Of a stretch of 64,000 nt of DNA, positions 1-11,279 are shown one piece after another (within the stretch, counting starts at the first letter, position 1; each line of letters starts with the position of its first letter). The position numbers were made by a program, and so were the translations under genes. The stretch lies in NCBI GenBank assembly GCA_029876055.1, contig CM056875.1:4241001-4305000 (forward strand), given 5' to 3'. Under the pieces are notes generated by a model, which was not told where the DNA came from, did not search any database, and saw only the letters and a list, made by a program, of their open reading frames with translations. The DNA comes from Madurella fahalii. Its lineage: Eukaryota; Ascomycota; Sordariomycetes; Sordariales.

Positions 1-1232
1 CGCAGTTAGGTTGTCAAGCAGAAGGGGGGGAGCGGGGAAAAGAAAGGCAGAGAAGGAGGACAGTCGGTCAAAATCGGACGAGAATTCGACTATTGGCGTG
101 TCTGACTCGCAATCTGGGCGAGTTCGGCTTCTAGAGTGATCACCTGGAGTTTGGCTGCCGACTTGGGCAACTGAGGGCCGGGTTCGTTGTTTCGTTTGGC
201 CGAGAAAGGTTCGAACATCTGTCGAACCCCAAGACTGCCAGCACCATCGACCTGTCTTTTGCCCTCGGGATCGAGGGGCGCTTATGCTCTTTATCTGATC
301 GGCCGGGAATCAGCAGCGCGCCAGTTTCGCGTGGCAATCGCGCGTGTTTCGCGAGGCGTGGTCGGCCAAGAAACAGGCACAGGGATTCACGCCCCTTTTC
401 GCGGCCATGATTGGATCAGCGGTGTGCGTTCGATGCCGGTTCCCTGCCTCTCCCTTTTATCGATAGCGCTTCCCCCTGCGCTTCCTGCACTTCCCCGCAA
501 CCCCGTCTTTGCAGATGTTTCTTGTTTCATGGCCTCCCAGTGGATGGGAGAAGCCGGCCATGAGACGGCTGCAGAAGGCCGCATTGGTGGCCTGCAGGAG
601 ACTCTACCGACTGTGCCCCCGGGCCACTCAGGAGGCCCGGCGCGGTCCGCCACGTCGATCGCGCTCGCGGATGCCGTCCTCTCCCAAGGCCGAATCCTCG
701 CTTGCTGCTTGCATCCCGAAGCCGCACCGCTGCATGGGCCAAAGTGACTCACCCATCACCACTCGTTGTCCATTCTCGACGGCTTGGGGCGACGACGAAC
801 GGAGCCCATCAACCCATTCGTGCAGGGGAAAATGCGGAGGCTATCACCCAGCCAAGGACACAAGTCCTACCCTAGTATAACAGGGTGCTTTCTTCGATTT
901 GCTCTGTGATCCCGACGGCTGAGCCATTTTCCCCTCTCCTTCCTGATTTCTTCGGCGCCAGGTCCTCTTCATAGTCGGCCCAGCTCCCCAAGTCTTGTCC
1001 TCCGTTGTCGTGAGATTGAAGTCGTCTCATCTGATCTCCTGTCCTGGGGCCGAGACACAAAAGTCTTTGCAAGTCTTTCTCCCCGCCTCTTCGAATAAGT
1101 TGTCCATCGTCAGATCGACATCCTCAACCCGTCGGATCATACAGCAGTTTTGTTGGTGCGGCTGATAACCCCCCCCCCCTTTTTTGACACACAAACACGC
1201 ACACAACATCGCCTCCACGACATGCAAGCGCT
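1..1232. other. intergenic region upstream of the F-box gene
   Basis: No gene could be supported here. The stretch from about 180 to 880 stays open in several frames on both strands, as GC-rich fungal DNA often does, but the frames have no recognisable domain, no good splice signals and a skewed, non-protein-like composition. The last 200 bases include pyrimidine tracts and a C-run before the F-box start codon, as expected of a promoter and 5' leader. Confidence 0.6.
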
Positions 1233-3608
1233 ATGGCGACAAGCCCACAAGCATTCTACTGCCTGTGGCGGGACGAGGCCATCCGCGAGAGGCTCTTCGA
1301 GCTCTTGTCCAAGCAGGACATCTGCGCACTCAGACTTGCTAACTCGGCATGCTGCAACCTTGTCACCAAGAGACTATTCCTCCGCACCCACCTGACCTTC
1401 ACGGCAAATACTTTCACAAAGCCGAGCAGGATCGAAGCACTCTCGAGGGTCGGCCACCACATTGAACATCTCACCTTTTACTTCCCCCATTCCAATGCCA
1501 CCTTCCTGCCTCCCCTGATTCACCCCCGAACGGGGGATGAGATTAGCTTCCTCTATAACCCCCCTACATCGGCGGCATCGGTGTTGACACGACCAAAGTA
1601 CGGCAATTCAGAGCTTGGAGAGATTTTGACGCAACAATATCCGCCCCTCTTCCACGCCGCCACCCATGTGCCTTCCTTCATCGACGCCATGCAGCACTTG
1701 CCCAACATGCGACACCTCACCATCAAGACGCCCGGGCAAAACCCCACGGAGCGCTACCGCCGCGACGTTGTCGATTACGCCTTGATGAGCCTGCGCATCT
1801 CACTGGAGCGGGCGCCACTCACCAAGCTCACCAAGCTCTCACTCTCTGGGGTCCACCCGTCGGCTTTCAATTACCTCCGCTATGTTCCGGGTTTCGGCGC
1901 GTCGCCGTCTGCGGCGTTGCGGTGGCGCCAGATCCGGAAACTCTACATCTCGGTTGAATCCTGGGACTTTTACGGCCCCGCGCCCGGCCTGGACCATCTC
2001 AAAATCATGGACGATTACATCAGGACCTTTGCACCGCAGCTTGAGAAATTTGCCTTTACGTGGCTCGGCCGGCGAGGCCCTTGCCCTATTGCGTTGTCGG
2101 GCGACCCCCTCTTCGCTCCGCCCCGAAGCACCAAGAAGCTCTTCAACGAGGTCACCGGCCCCATGTCACCGCTGCCGCCGCGGCCGTTGCGCGAACCGCT
2201 GGTCATGCCTCGCCTCCGGTCCATGTCGGTGCGCAACGCGACTATGAACGTCGACCAACTGCGCGGCCTCATCACGAGCCACAAGGGCACGGTTCGCGAG
2301 TTTGACTTTGAGAATGTGGCGCTCATGAGGGGCGGCAGCTGGGACGCGGCGCTTGCGCCGCTGACAGACGGCGACAGCGATGCCTGGTCTCGCCGGTCTG
2401 CGAGTGTGGCCAGCGATAGCAGGCCGGGAACGGCGGACTCGGCCACCGGATCGGCAGTGGCGAGCTCGCTTGAGGACGAGCAGCTCCCAGCCTCTTCGCC
2501 GGCGGCCGAGGCGGCGAGCAGAGAACTATTCCAAGTCGACCTTGACGGCATGGTGTTTGGCGGGGTGAACGACGTCGAAAGATTAGAGGCGGGTGTCGAG
2601 GAGTGGGCCCGCGGGGTTACCGCCGCTGCGCAGGAAGGTTCCGCGGTCGGGTCGCGTCCCAACACGGCCGGGGCAGGGACAGAGGCAGACGACGGTGGCT
2701 TGGCATCGGATATTGAGGCGGCGAAACAGGCGAGCCACGGATTCACCACCAAGCTCAAGAAGCGCCGCATCCGCAGGAAATCGCAGAAGCATGACGATGA
2801 AGGCGCCGCTGCAGGAGACCAAGACAGCCGAAGGACCGAGGACCGAAGAAGCGAGCGTCATAGCGGCGATAGTCGTCGCCGTCACACCAGCCGGAGCCGC
2901 CACAAGCACTCGCGCAGCGATGACACGAGCGACCGGCACTCGCACAGGCGTCACCGACGCCATCGCCGGCACACCTCGGAAGAAACACCCGAAATGCCGC
3001 GCATGCCTGAAGTCATCGGCACGGACGACGAGGCGCTCCACTACCGACCCGAGACGCCCCGCCCAAAGATGGACATCAGCGTGCCCATCCTCAACCCAGA
3101 CCCGCTGCCCGTGCTGCTCCAGCCCACCGTCTACGACCCCTCAGCCAAGTGCGGTCCGTTGATGGCAAGGCGAAGCCCCGGGACGCCGCCCACTTCCAAC
3201 AGGAGCGAGGTCGACGACCTGCTCTCGTCGGCGCAGCGCTCCATTGAAGCGGACCTCCTCGCCGAGGCCGAGGAGGCGGCGGCGCGGTCGTCTGCGCTCA
3301 AGCGAGCCAGGGAGGCCGTCATGACCAAGCTGACGCGCGAGTTTTCCAAGCGGAAGGCCGACTCGGGTCGCGGGAACGGGCACGACAAGGACTCGGCGGC
3401 TGTCCTGGCGGCGGCGGGGTTGTCGTCGGCGCTGAGCCTGGGGATGAACAATGCCAATGCGCTGAGCTGCGCGTCCTCGACAAGCGTGGGCTACCGCCTG
3501 AGGGAGGGACTGTTTGGCAGGAGCATGGCCAATGTGGCTATTGCGCCCGACCATCGCAGCTTGGAGAGCCAGAGCGCATTGGTGCCGCTGATATTCAGCC
3601 GGTCTTAG
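1233..3608 (+). CDS. F-box protein with Arg/Ser/His-rich tail
   Basis: A single uninterrupted frame encodes 791 residues. Residues about 12-55 (RLFELLSKQDICALRLANSA...) look like an F-box, the Skp1-binding motif of SCF ubiquitin ligase adaptors. It is followed by about 300 residues with leucine-spaced segments (MRHLTIKTP, LTKLSLSGV, PRLRSMSVRN) that suggest an irregular leucine-rich-repeat substrate domain. The middle is Ser/Ala-rich and disordered. Residues about 509-586 are strongly basic, rich in R, S and H (for example HRRHRRHRRH), like an SR-type region. A predicted helix rich in Ala/Glu/Arg lies near 667-711. The start is the first ATG of the frame, after a leader with no upstream in-frame extension. 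By inference it is a substrate receptor for ubiquitination; the substrate is unknown. The F-box call is moderate because it rests on pattern only. Confidence 0.8.
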   Translation: MATSPQAFYCLWRDEAIRERLFELLSKQDICALRLANSACCNLVTKRLFLRTHLTFTANTFTKPSRIEALSRVGHHIEHLTFYFPHSNATFLPPLIHPRTGDEISFLYNPPTSAASVLTRPKYGNSELGEILTQQYPPLFHAATHVPSFIDAMQHLPNMRHLTIKTPGQNPTERYRRDVVDYALMSLRISLERAPLTKLTKLSLSGVHPSAFNYLRYVPGFGASPSAALRWRQIRKLYISVESWDFYGPAPGLDHLKIMDDYIRTFAPQLEKFAFTWLGRRGPCPIALSGDPLFAPPRSTKKLFNEVTGPMSPLPPRPLREPLVMPRLRSMSVRNATMNVDQLRGLITSHKGTVREFDFENVALMRGGSWDAALAPLTDGDSDAWSRRSASVASDSRPGTADSATGSAVASSLEDEQLPASSPAAEAASRELFQVDLDGMVFGGVNDVERLEAGVEEWARGVTAAAQEGSAVGSRPNTAGAGTEADDGGLASDIEAAKQASHGFTTKLKKRRIRRKSQKHDDEGAAAGDQDSRRTEDRRSERHSGDSRRRHTSRSRHKHSRSDDTSDRHSHRRHRRHRRHTSEETPEMPRMPEVIGTDDEALHYRPETPRPKMDISVPILNPDPLPVLLQPTVYDPSAKCGPLMARRSPGTPPTSNRSEVDDLLSSAQRSIEADLLAEAEEAAARSSALKRAREAVMTKLTREFSKRKADSGRGNGHDKDSAAVLAAAGLSSALSLGMNNANALSCASSTSVGYRLREGLFGRSMANVAIAPDHRSLESQSALVPLIFSRS

Positions 3609-4813
3609 AGGTGGGTTGGTGCATTGTTGGGGGGACAGGGTTGTGGCGTCTGGGTTGCTTTACGTGGAGTTGAAAAGGGGACTACAGCACCTTACTGCAT
3701 TACATGGGATGGATGGGTTTGATGGATGGCCATGGAGAGGATACCTATACTTTGGAAAATTCGGGGGCCGACTGACTGACCGGTTACGACTTCTAATGCC
3801 CTTTTTCTTCTGTTATTATGTTGTCATGATTGAATTCGATGCTATGACTATGCGAAATATACTTCATGATCGATATCCTGACCTGAGTTGGGGACCGTGG
3901 CAGGGCTGAGAAATCAGATGCACAGCGGACATGGGAAAAGCTGTCTTTCCGGAAGCCTCGGAACGCTGCAGCTCTGCAGCTAACTACCGTCAGAAGCTTT
4001 TCTTGGGGGGGAACCGAGCTTGACAGGGTTCTGGCCCGGTCCCCAATCAAAGTAGCGCAATTCTAGAACCGTCTTGACAGGCCTTGGAGCGGCCGGTGCA
4101 GCTTACTGTGGTATTGCGGTTGCGCGCCCACTGTCGTATTCCAGTCCCGAGTGCACGAATGGGTCCCACCGCGAATCTTTCCGTCAGCACAGCGCCCCCT
4201 TCCACCATCTAAACCGAGCCTCGTCGATCCCCGTCCTTGTCCACGGAGCTCTGTACGTGTGCTGTACAGTACAGGTCACATACATCAAAGCCGAATTTGT
4301 GCAACACCCCCTCCCGTATTACCGACAATCCGATTGTCGGCTTCCCGTCCCGTCGCGCTCGCCCACTGCCCCCAATCAGCTGCCTGTCGCTTCTCGTCCC
4401 GCCGATGAGAAGCATCAAGAGGCCTGGTTGATCTGGTTCACGTCGGACAAAGGCGGCGAATCCAGGCAGACAGTGTCGTACTGAATGACCTGGCCCAGCC
4501 TAGCACCCGTCCATTCGTCGAGGAGCGTCCAAACCGCCGAGTTCCACCGCTGTGCCATTCCAGACGGCGCCGGAAACGGGATTGGGTTGTTTCTGCTTCG
4601 GTTCGGATGGCTGAGCAGGCAGTCCATTGCCTGGAGGGATAGCTGCTAAGTAGTACGCGGGCGACGACTACCCACGGGCCGCCGCCGAGGCTCACAAACA
4701 CCGTCTGCTTGCTGACTCGCAGTCGAGCACCACTTCCCTTTTGTGCCCGAGAAATATGCATCGAGAGCGGCCGTCCCGCTCGTCAGACTGTGTCGTATAG
4801 TCTGTCCAAGAAG
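3609..4813. other. intergenic region and probable sln1 leader
   Basis: This holds the 3' flank of the F-box gene and the promoter of the histidine kinase. No coding frame is convincing. A dyad TGTACAGTACA occurs at 4263-4273 (see findings). The kinase frame stays open back to an ATG at 4709, but the conserved N-terminus begins at 4814. Confidence 0.6.
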
Positions 4814-7800
4814 ATGAGAATCGGAATTCGGGAGCAGCTCGCAGCCCTCGTCGTCTTCGCCGTCCTCGTCGCCCTCGCCATCGTCTCGATTCCGACATGG
4901 ATATACGTCAATAATTTTGTTGTCGGGGTCGAGTCTGGCGGCCTGTCCTTGACTGCCTCGCTCAAGGCTGCGCGCATCTCGTCCGAGATTGACCTGATCC
5001 AGACGGCCTGCCAGACCATCTCGACCCGCCTCTTGCTGCAGGATGCCTTTACCAGGTTCTACGATTCCGTGATCAACGGCGTCGCCGACAATGACCCTTG
5101 GAAGGCAGCGAGGGAAGACCTGCGCAGTGCCCTGGGCCGTATTGGCTTCTCGGGTCTGCTGCAGGCTCGTTTGTACTCTCGAAACTCGACCGGTAACCCC
5201 ACCGGCCTCCTCAGTCTCGTTGGCCGCGCCGCCAACGAGTCTGGGCCGATTCTGCTTCCCTACACGGCGCCCGATGGCTCTCCGGTCTATCTTCACGATG
5301 AGACCCATGGCTTCCCTCCCTCGCTGTATCCCAATATCACCTACATCAACCTCAACCGTTCGAACGAACACATGCCCAACACGGCCGCCTTCTCCGCCCT
5401 TGCCTTCCCGGGAGTGTCTCTGGGCAATGGCAGCGACGGGAACGGAGTCTTGCTCGGCCCGTTGGTGGTCAACGCGACCTTCGCCTTGCTCTCCGTCACG
5501 ATCCCCGTCCGCGCCATTGATAACAGTGGCTTCATCCTCGGTTACATGACCCTGGTTGCCGATGCGAAGACGCTTGTCGAGGTACAGCAATCCAGAGAAG
5601 GCCTCGGGAACACTGGTATCGTGCTTTTCATAGGTCCTACCAGCCCCTCGAACCATTTTAGCGGCTCGATAGAGGCGAGTAACGCGACCTGGACGCCACC
5701 GCGTCAAGAATTTGGGCAGGAGACTGTGCGGTTCCTACTTCCACCTCACCCTGTCAGTGGCCAGGAAGACCGGCACCACCAGCACAGTTTCGATTCCGGC
5801 CACTTCAATGAGCCCTTCGAACTGCATCAATATCCTGCCGTACTCGAGGTCTTGAGGACTCAGAACCCCAGTCCGAACAACGCCACGAGCAAGTTGTCTT
5901 CGAGGAACGAACAAGGACATGCAGTGGCTGTGGGCGTCGCGCGGCCGCAGACGTCGCTTGTGACGTGGGCTATCGTCGTCGAACAGGCCGAGAGTGAGGC
6001 TTACGAGCCCATCTGGACACTGCGAAGTATCCTTCTAGGTTGCGTGTTCGGCACTTTGGGCGCTGCTCTCTTGGTCGTTCTTCCATTCGCGCATTTGACC
6101 GTCAAACCAATCATGAGGTTAAAAGCAGCCACGGAAAAGTCGATTGCGCCCCCGGGCTACGAGGATGATGAGAACGAGCCAATGGATGAAGAGAACCCCA
6201 GCTCAGCGGGAACCATGTCGGCAAGATCCAAGAAGGGAATCCTCTTCAGGATCCGCCGCAGCATGCGCAAACGGAGAAGGGCAAAACTGAAGCAGGACAT
6301 CCCGACGGAACCAGGCCGTCGGGCGTTCAGGATACCCGCAAGGGTCGAAGACCGCAAACATCTCATCACGGATGAGTTGACCGAGCTCACCCAAACTTTC
6401 AACGAGATGACGGACGAGCTGCTGAAGCAGTACACCTCGCTAGACGAAAAAGTGGCAGAACGGACCAAGGAACTGGAGATCAGCAAGAAGGCTGCCGAGG
6501 CTGCAAACGAGAGCAAGACCTTGTTCATCGCCAACATCTCGCACGAGCTGAAGACGCCCCTCAACGGGATCATGGGCATGTGCGCCGTGTGCATGGAAGA
6601 ACACGACATCGACCGGATAAAGCAGTCGCTCAAGACGGTCTACAAGTCGGGCGACCTCCTGCTCCACCTGCTCGAGGATCTGCTCAGCTTCTCAAAGAAC
6701 CAGATTGGCCAGCAAGTCAGCCTGGAAGAGCGAGAGTTCCGACTGGGCGATATCAGGTCGCAAATATTGGCAATCTTCGACAAGCAGGTGCGCGAAGGCA
6801 ACATCGCGTTCGCGGTCAACTTTGTTGGAGCCGAAAATATGGAGCCCAACCCCAACCAGGAGGGGCGAGCCAGCACAGACAAGAGACTCCCAGCCCTGGG
6901 GCCGCCAAGGTTAGGCAGGCTTAAGGACATGTGCCTCTGGGGTGACCAGCACAGGATCCTGCAGGTCATCATCAACCTGGTCAGCAACAGCCTGAAATTC
7001 ACGCCACCTGGAGGCAAGGTCAATGTGAGGATACGCTGCCTCGGTGAGATTGAGCAGCCAAGTGACGAGAGTCGCACATCGTCCATTTCGAAGACGGGGT
7101 CTAGCCGACCGGGACGCACGCGGCATCAAGTGGGGTCCGGGACCATGACCCCAGCGAGCTCCAAGGGCGGGCACTCGCCGGCTTCGCCGCTCAATTCAGG
7201 CACTGCGCTGTCCATCAACCCCATGGAACCCAAGGCCATTCCCCATATTCATATCAGGGAACGCTCGCCGACGCCTCCGCCCTTGAACGCAAAGTCGTAC
7301 TTCTTCGAGTTTGAGGTGGAGGATACGGGACCCGGGATTCCGGAGCATATGCAGCAGAAGATCTTCGAGCCTTTCGTCCAGGGTGACCTTGGTCTGAGCA
7401 AGAAGTATGGCGGTACCGGACTTGGCTTGAGCATATGTTCCCAACTTGCCACGATTATGGGGGGCAATATCTCGGTCAGAAGCACCGTGGGCGTGGGCAC
7501 GACATTTATCGTGCAGATCCCGCTCCGATATATAAGGGATCGGTAAGTCTACCCCTCTCTCGACTTTTAACTTCCAGGACCGGAACAACCCTGACTCTCG
7601 GAGCTGTTTAGGAGCTCAAGCGCAGCGTCCAGCGTGAAGTCACGACCGCCAAGTGTAGGTTCGGATGGGGAAACGGCACGAAATCCGAGGACGTCGACGG
7701 AAATCCAACACCAAACGTCTCCTTCTGCCGTGCTCGACAAGCAACCGCGTCTGATTGGCCTCAGCCAGCCCTTCTTCGCCACGAATCCGAGCCGCCGCAG

Positions 7801-8419
7801 ACTGAGCACGGAGGACCAGATGGCTGCCATTGACCTGGCCATGGCGAAAAAGCCATCCGGCGAAGGAAAGCTCCGTGTTCTGGTGGCCGACGACAACTCG
7901 ACCAACATTGAGGTTGTTAGCAGGCTGCTAAAGTTGGAGGAGATTTACGACGTCACGATTGCCAAGGATGGCCAGGAAGCGTACGAGCTGGTCAAGGCAG
8001 CCATGGAGAAGGGCCAACGCTTTGACGTGATCTTTATGGACATCCAGATGCCGAATCTGGACGGTCTTCAGTCAACGCGCCTGATCCGGAAGATGGGTTA
8101 TTCAGCTCCCATCGTCGCCCTGACAGCCTTCTCCGAGGAGAGCAATGTCAAGGAGTGCATCGAATCTGGCATGGACGAGTTCCTGAGCAAACCGATTCGC
8201 CGGCCGGCGTTGAAGCAGGTTCTGAAGAAATTTTCGACCATCGAGGAGGAGCCGGAAACGGGGAGCCTGACAAGGAAGACAACGCCGTCACAAACGCCCG
8301 AGAAGGAAGCGAAGGACCCCATCTCGGATAAAGCCGTCGTGGCACCTAAAGCTAATGGGGTTCATACGCCTGCTGTTCCTGCCACAGAAGCAGGGAAGAC
8401 GGCAATACCTGTTAAGTGA
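4814..8419 (+). CDS. SLN1: Sln1-type hybrid histidine kinase (osmosensor)
   Basis: Two exons, 4814-7542 and 7612-8419, joined across a 69-nt intron (GTAAGT donor, CTGAC branch, TTTAG acceptor) give 1178 residues. The first transmembrane helix is at about 9-30 (VVFAVLVALAIVSIPTWI), followed by a large extracellular sensor region with N-glycosylation sequons. The second helix is at about 405-428, and then comes a HAMP-like linker with basic segments. The H-box FIANISHELKTPLNG has the phospho-accepting His at about residue 577. The N box is near 712, G1 (VEDTGPGI) near 835, then FEPFVQGD and GTGLGLSICSQLA. The second exon carries a receiver domain (VLVADDN, VIFMDIQMPNLDG, phospho-acceptor Asp about 1053, SKPI). 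This is the domain order of yeast Sln1, which controls the HOG pathway through Ypd1 and Ssk1. The start at 4814 was chosen because MRIGIREQLA is the typical family N-terminus; an ATG at 4709 is in frame but adds an unconserved leader. Confidence 0.95.
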
Positions 8420-9302
8420 TGCCGTCCAACCTTCCTGACAGCGCGAGTCGGAGTTGTATACGCAATCTGTACTTGTTCTATCGCCGACTTTGGATTTCAA
8501 TTTCTCATTTTTTGTCTTAATTACCGGTTTTGGACGGGAGGGGCAAACGGGCCGAGGCGTTTCAACTCTAGCATGGCGTATGGGCGTTCTTCTTTATTTT
8601 TGGGACGCTGCCACTTGTTGGTAGTATTCTCTTTGCGGGCGCACCCAATGGAGGACGGGGCGTCAATCAAGGTTAGATTCCAAACTCGTGCATTTTAGTC
8701 ACGCTGAAAGGAACTTGGGTAGGATACATAGTCCATTAGGTTTGTATATATAGTTTAACCAGCAATAATAACCAGCTCTGCTGTAGGAGGAAGATCATGT
8801 TCGATGCTACGGTTGCCATCAGTCCATTAGTCATGACGGTCGGAATGTAGATCGCCGGGATTATCAAGTCTCCGTTGGCGGGTTCTGTTGCCGAGTCATG
8901 GTTCCGGCGCCCCGCACCCCCTCCGCTTCCGACATCCGGGACCGGCCGAGTGGAGATGACATCAGGGCAATGCCGGGCATGCCTAAGCGAAGCATCGACC
9001 GAATCTGACTGACTTTTACCGTTTCCCATCATTTCCATATCCAATTCTCCTTGTTCTCTCATGATTGTCTTGTCCAGAGTCCGCCCATCCACAATACTCC
9101 GTCTATTCCCAACCAGAGCCCGTAAGTAATACAGATATTTCTCCTACGTCCATCATAACCTTGCCCCCCCTAAACAACCTCCCCTCGGCCAACATATCCC
9201 CCGCCAGAAAACTAACCGACGAGGGGAAGAAAAAGAAAAAGAAAAAAGGGAAAAAGAGAAAATAAAACCAAACTCCCGGCAAACCACCAACAGACCCGCA
9301 AC
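8420..9302. other. intergenic region
   Basis: This lies between the sln1 stop and the CMD-family gene. It contains T-rich 3' flank sequence, then a purine-rich tract of AAG/AAA repeats at about 9220-9263 just before the next start codon. No gene was seen. Confidence 0.6.
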
Positions 9303-10087
9303 ATGCGCCTCCCCTACGTCTCCGACCCCCCACCGGCCTCTTCGCCGGAGGAGCAGGCCATCGTCGACCGCATCCGCGCCCGCCGCCACCCGCGCCCGCT
9401 GCAGCCGCTGGACCTGGCGCTGCTGCACTCGCCGCCGGTGGCGGACGGGTGGAACGCGTTCCTCGGCGCGGTGCGCACGCGGACGGGCCTCGCGGCCGAC
9501 CTGCGCGAGATCGCCATCTCGCGCGTCGCCGTGCTCAACCGGGCGTGGTACGAGTGGATGCACCACGCGCCGCTGGCCGAGGCGGGCGGGGTGAGCGCCG
9601 AGGGCCTGGAGGTGATCAAGCGCGAGACGGGCGAGCTGGTGCTGGGCGCGGGCGTGGGCGCGGGCGACGACGCGCCGCCGCCGCCGCCGCCGGGCCTGAC
9701 CGAGAAGCAGTGGGCGGTGGTGTGCTATACCGACGAGATGACGCGGAATGTGCAGGTGCGGGACGAGACGTTCCGGCGGATGAGGGAGTTGTTTGACGAG
9801 AGGGAGATCGTGGAGATTACGGCTACGGTAAGGGGGCCTCTTGATGTTTCCTAAGTTTAGGAGGAGGGAAGGGGTGTGGGTGAATGTGTGGTTCAGATGG
9901 ATGACAAACTGACTTTTGCTGACCGGGGACAGATTGCTTGCTACAACTGCGTTAGCCGGTTTCTGGTGGCTCTGGATGGTAAGTTTTCACAATGCCCAAA
10001 TCGAATCGAATATACACGTTGCTGAATACTCTGATGCCGGGGATAGTGGGCGAGAGGAACGGGCTTGGGCCGGACGCTGCGCATTAA
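9303..10087 (+). CDS. carboxymuconolactone decarboxylase-like (AhpD-fold) protein
   Basis: Three exons (9303-9827, 9933-9978, 10047-10087) give 203 residues. Splice signals are GTAAGG...ACAG and GTAAGT...GATAG, and the final exon ends VGERNGLGPDAAH. The sequence fits the CMD/AhpD-like fold found in many fungal paralogues: LREIAISRVAVLNRAWYEW, then EWMHHAPLAEAGGV, where the Glu-x2-3-His pattern matches the family active-site region. It lacks the CxxC pair of true AhpD peroxidases, so a redox function is not supported. The fungal genes are often annotated only as CMD-domain proteins, and the substrate is unknown. A proline run (about residues 120-127) comes from a GCC repeat and is probably a linker. 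The third coding block is short but the frame works and ends at a stop. Confidence 0.8.
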
Positions 10088-10535
10088 ATATGTCCCCCTT
10101 GGGCAATCTCGACCAACTAAAACAGGGCGCCGGTGAGAGGAGTCCCAACATTATCTTGTCAATAGAAATCCGCTGGTTCATCGCCAGCACAATCAACGCG
10201 CCGGCACGAAACCTGCCAGTTATAAATACATATATATGGCCATACACCGGCCATTGGTGGCAAAGAAACACGAATCCATTAGACTTCTATTAGGAATAGG
10301 GGTGGCGCCCGGTGAAGTGAGGTGAATGCGCCAATAATAAACAGGGGTATCTCAAGTGAAGTGACCGACTCCAAAACTCTTTGCTGCGAAAAACCGACTG
10401 GTTGGTCGCTCGCTCTCCTCTTCCCATCCAATCATCTGCTCGTCATGTAATGCGTAGGTGATTCGTTCGTAAGCAGTAGCGTTCATCACGTCGTAAACAC
10501 TCGTATCTCATCAAGATAGCCGGGGGAGCTGCACC
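10088..10535. other. convergent 3' intergenic region
   Basis: This lies between the stop codons of two converging genes. It is relatively AT-rich (for example 10221-10240, CATATATATGG) and probably contains both transcription terminators. No gene was seen. Confidence 0.6.
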
Positions 10536-11279
10536 TCAGGGTGTCCGTGACATGGCCATCTCGATGCTAGCATGCCTCTCCCGAAGCAGGGGACTCTTTT
10601 GTAGCTCTTTCACGACACCGGCCCAGCCTTTGCGGTGGCTCCCCTCAATGGTTTCTTGGTGGCTGATCGGTTGCACTGTCAACCGCCGGAGAGGGGGCTT
10701 GGACTTGATGCCTTCTGCAAGAGCCCTTGGTATGCCACCAGACCGCGGTGTAAACGGCACGTCACCCGACTTCTCTGGGTCTCGCGCCACAGCCTCGCTC
10801 TTCGCCGCCGCCTCTGTCGCCACGCCGGCAATGATGCCCATGTGGACAACGAGGAAGCGCATCCTCAGCAAGTCGAGCCTCCGGACCTTGTCTTCCAGAT
10901 CGAGCCGCCGGCTGGCCCAGCATAGCCGCGCACCAAAGCGGAGCCTGGGGTCACCCTCCCCTATCATCAGGGCATTCAAGTCTTCGCGCAAAGCATCTCC
11001 TCCTCGCTGAATGTCGCGCAAGAGACGGCCTAGCCGAAGCTTATCCTCGAGCCGCTTCACCTTGGCTATGTCACGGTCGTACGACTCGTTCTCGGCGATG
11101 GAGCTGTCGACGGCGTCGAGGAAGGCCGACACTTGACTGGGGGCGTCCAGGTACGCCTTCGCGTAGCGGCTGGCGAACTGGCCCAGAATAGCGAGCGAGA
11201 GAAGAAGAGCGGTGAGCGACAGCACAAGGATCCACTGGCGGGTCGTCGAGTCGGCCATGGTGTCCGGGCGCTGGATCAT
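10536..11279 (-). CDS. predicted single-pass membrane protein, unknown function
   Basis: One exon, 247 residues from the first ATG at 11279; a second ATG at 11258 (MADSTTRQW) is an equally good start. One hydrophobic segment at about residues 15-33 (WILVLSLTALLLSLAILGQF) suggests an N-terminal membrane anchor. A helical region with alternating charge follows (AKVKRLEDKLRLGRLLRDIQ), probably a short coiled coil. A second weaker hydrophobic stretch lies near 148 (FLVVHMGIIAGVA). The tail is basic. I do not recognise a family. The frame is long, has normal codon composition, and is flanked by sensible spacers, so I regard it as a real gene. It is divergent from BUD32 with about 800 bp between start codons. 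Confidence 0.65.
   Translation of the reverse strand: MIQRPDTMADSTTRQWILVLSLTALLLSLAILGQFASRYAKAYLDAPSQVSAFLDAVDSSIAENESYDRDIAKVKRLEDKLRLGRLLRDIQRGGDALREDLNALMIGEGDPRLRFGARLCWASRRLDLEDKVRRLDLLRMRFLVVHMGIIAGVATEAAAKSEAVARDPEKSGDVPFTPRSGGIPRALAEGIKSKPPLRRLTVQPISHQETIEGSHRKGWAGVVKELQKSPLLRERHASIEMAMSRTP

Noticed and set aside
187..880. Long open frames on both strands upstream of the F-box gene (up to 186 codons)
   Set aside because: They overlap one another on opposite strands, have no domain or splice support, and reflect GC-rich sequence.
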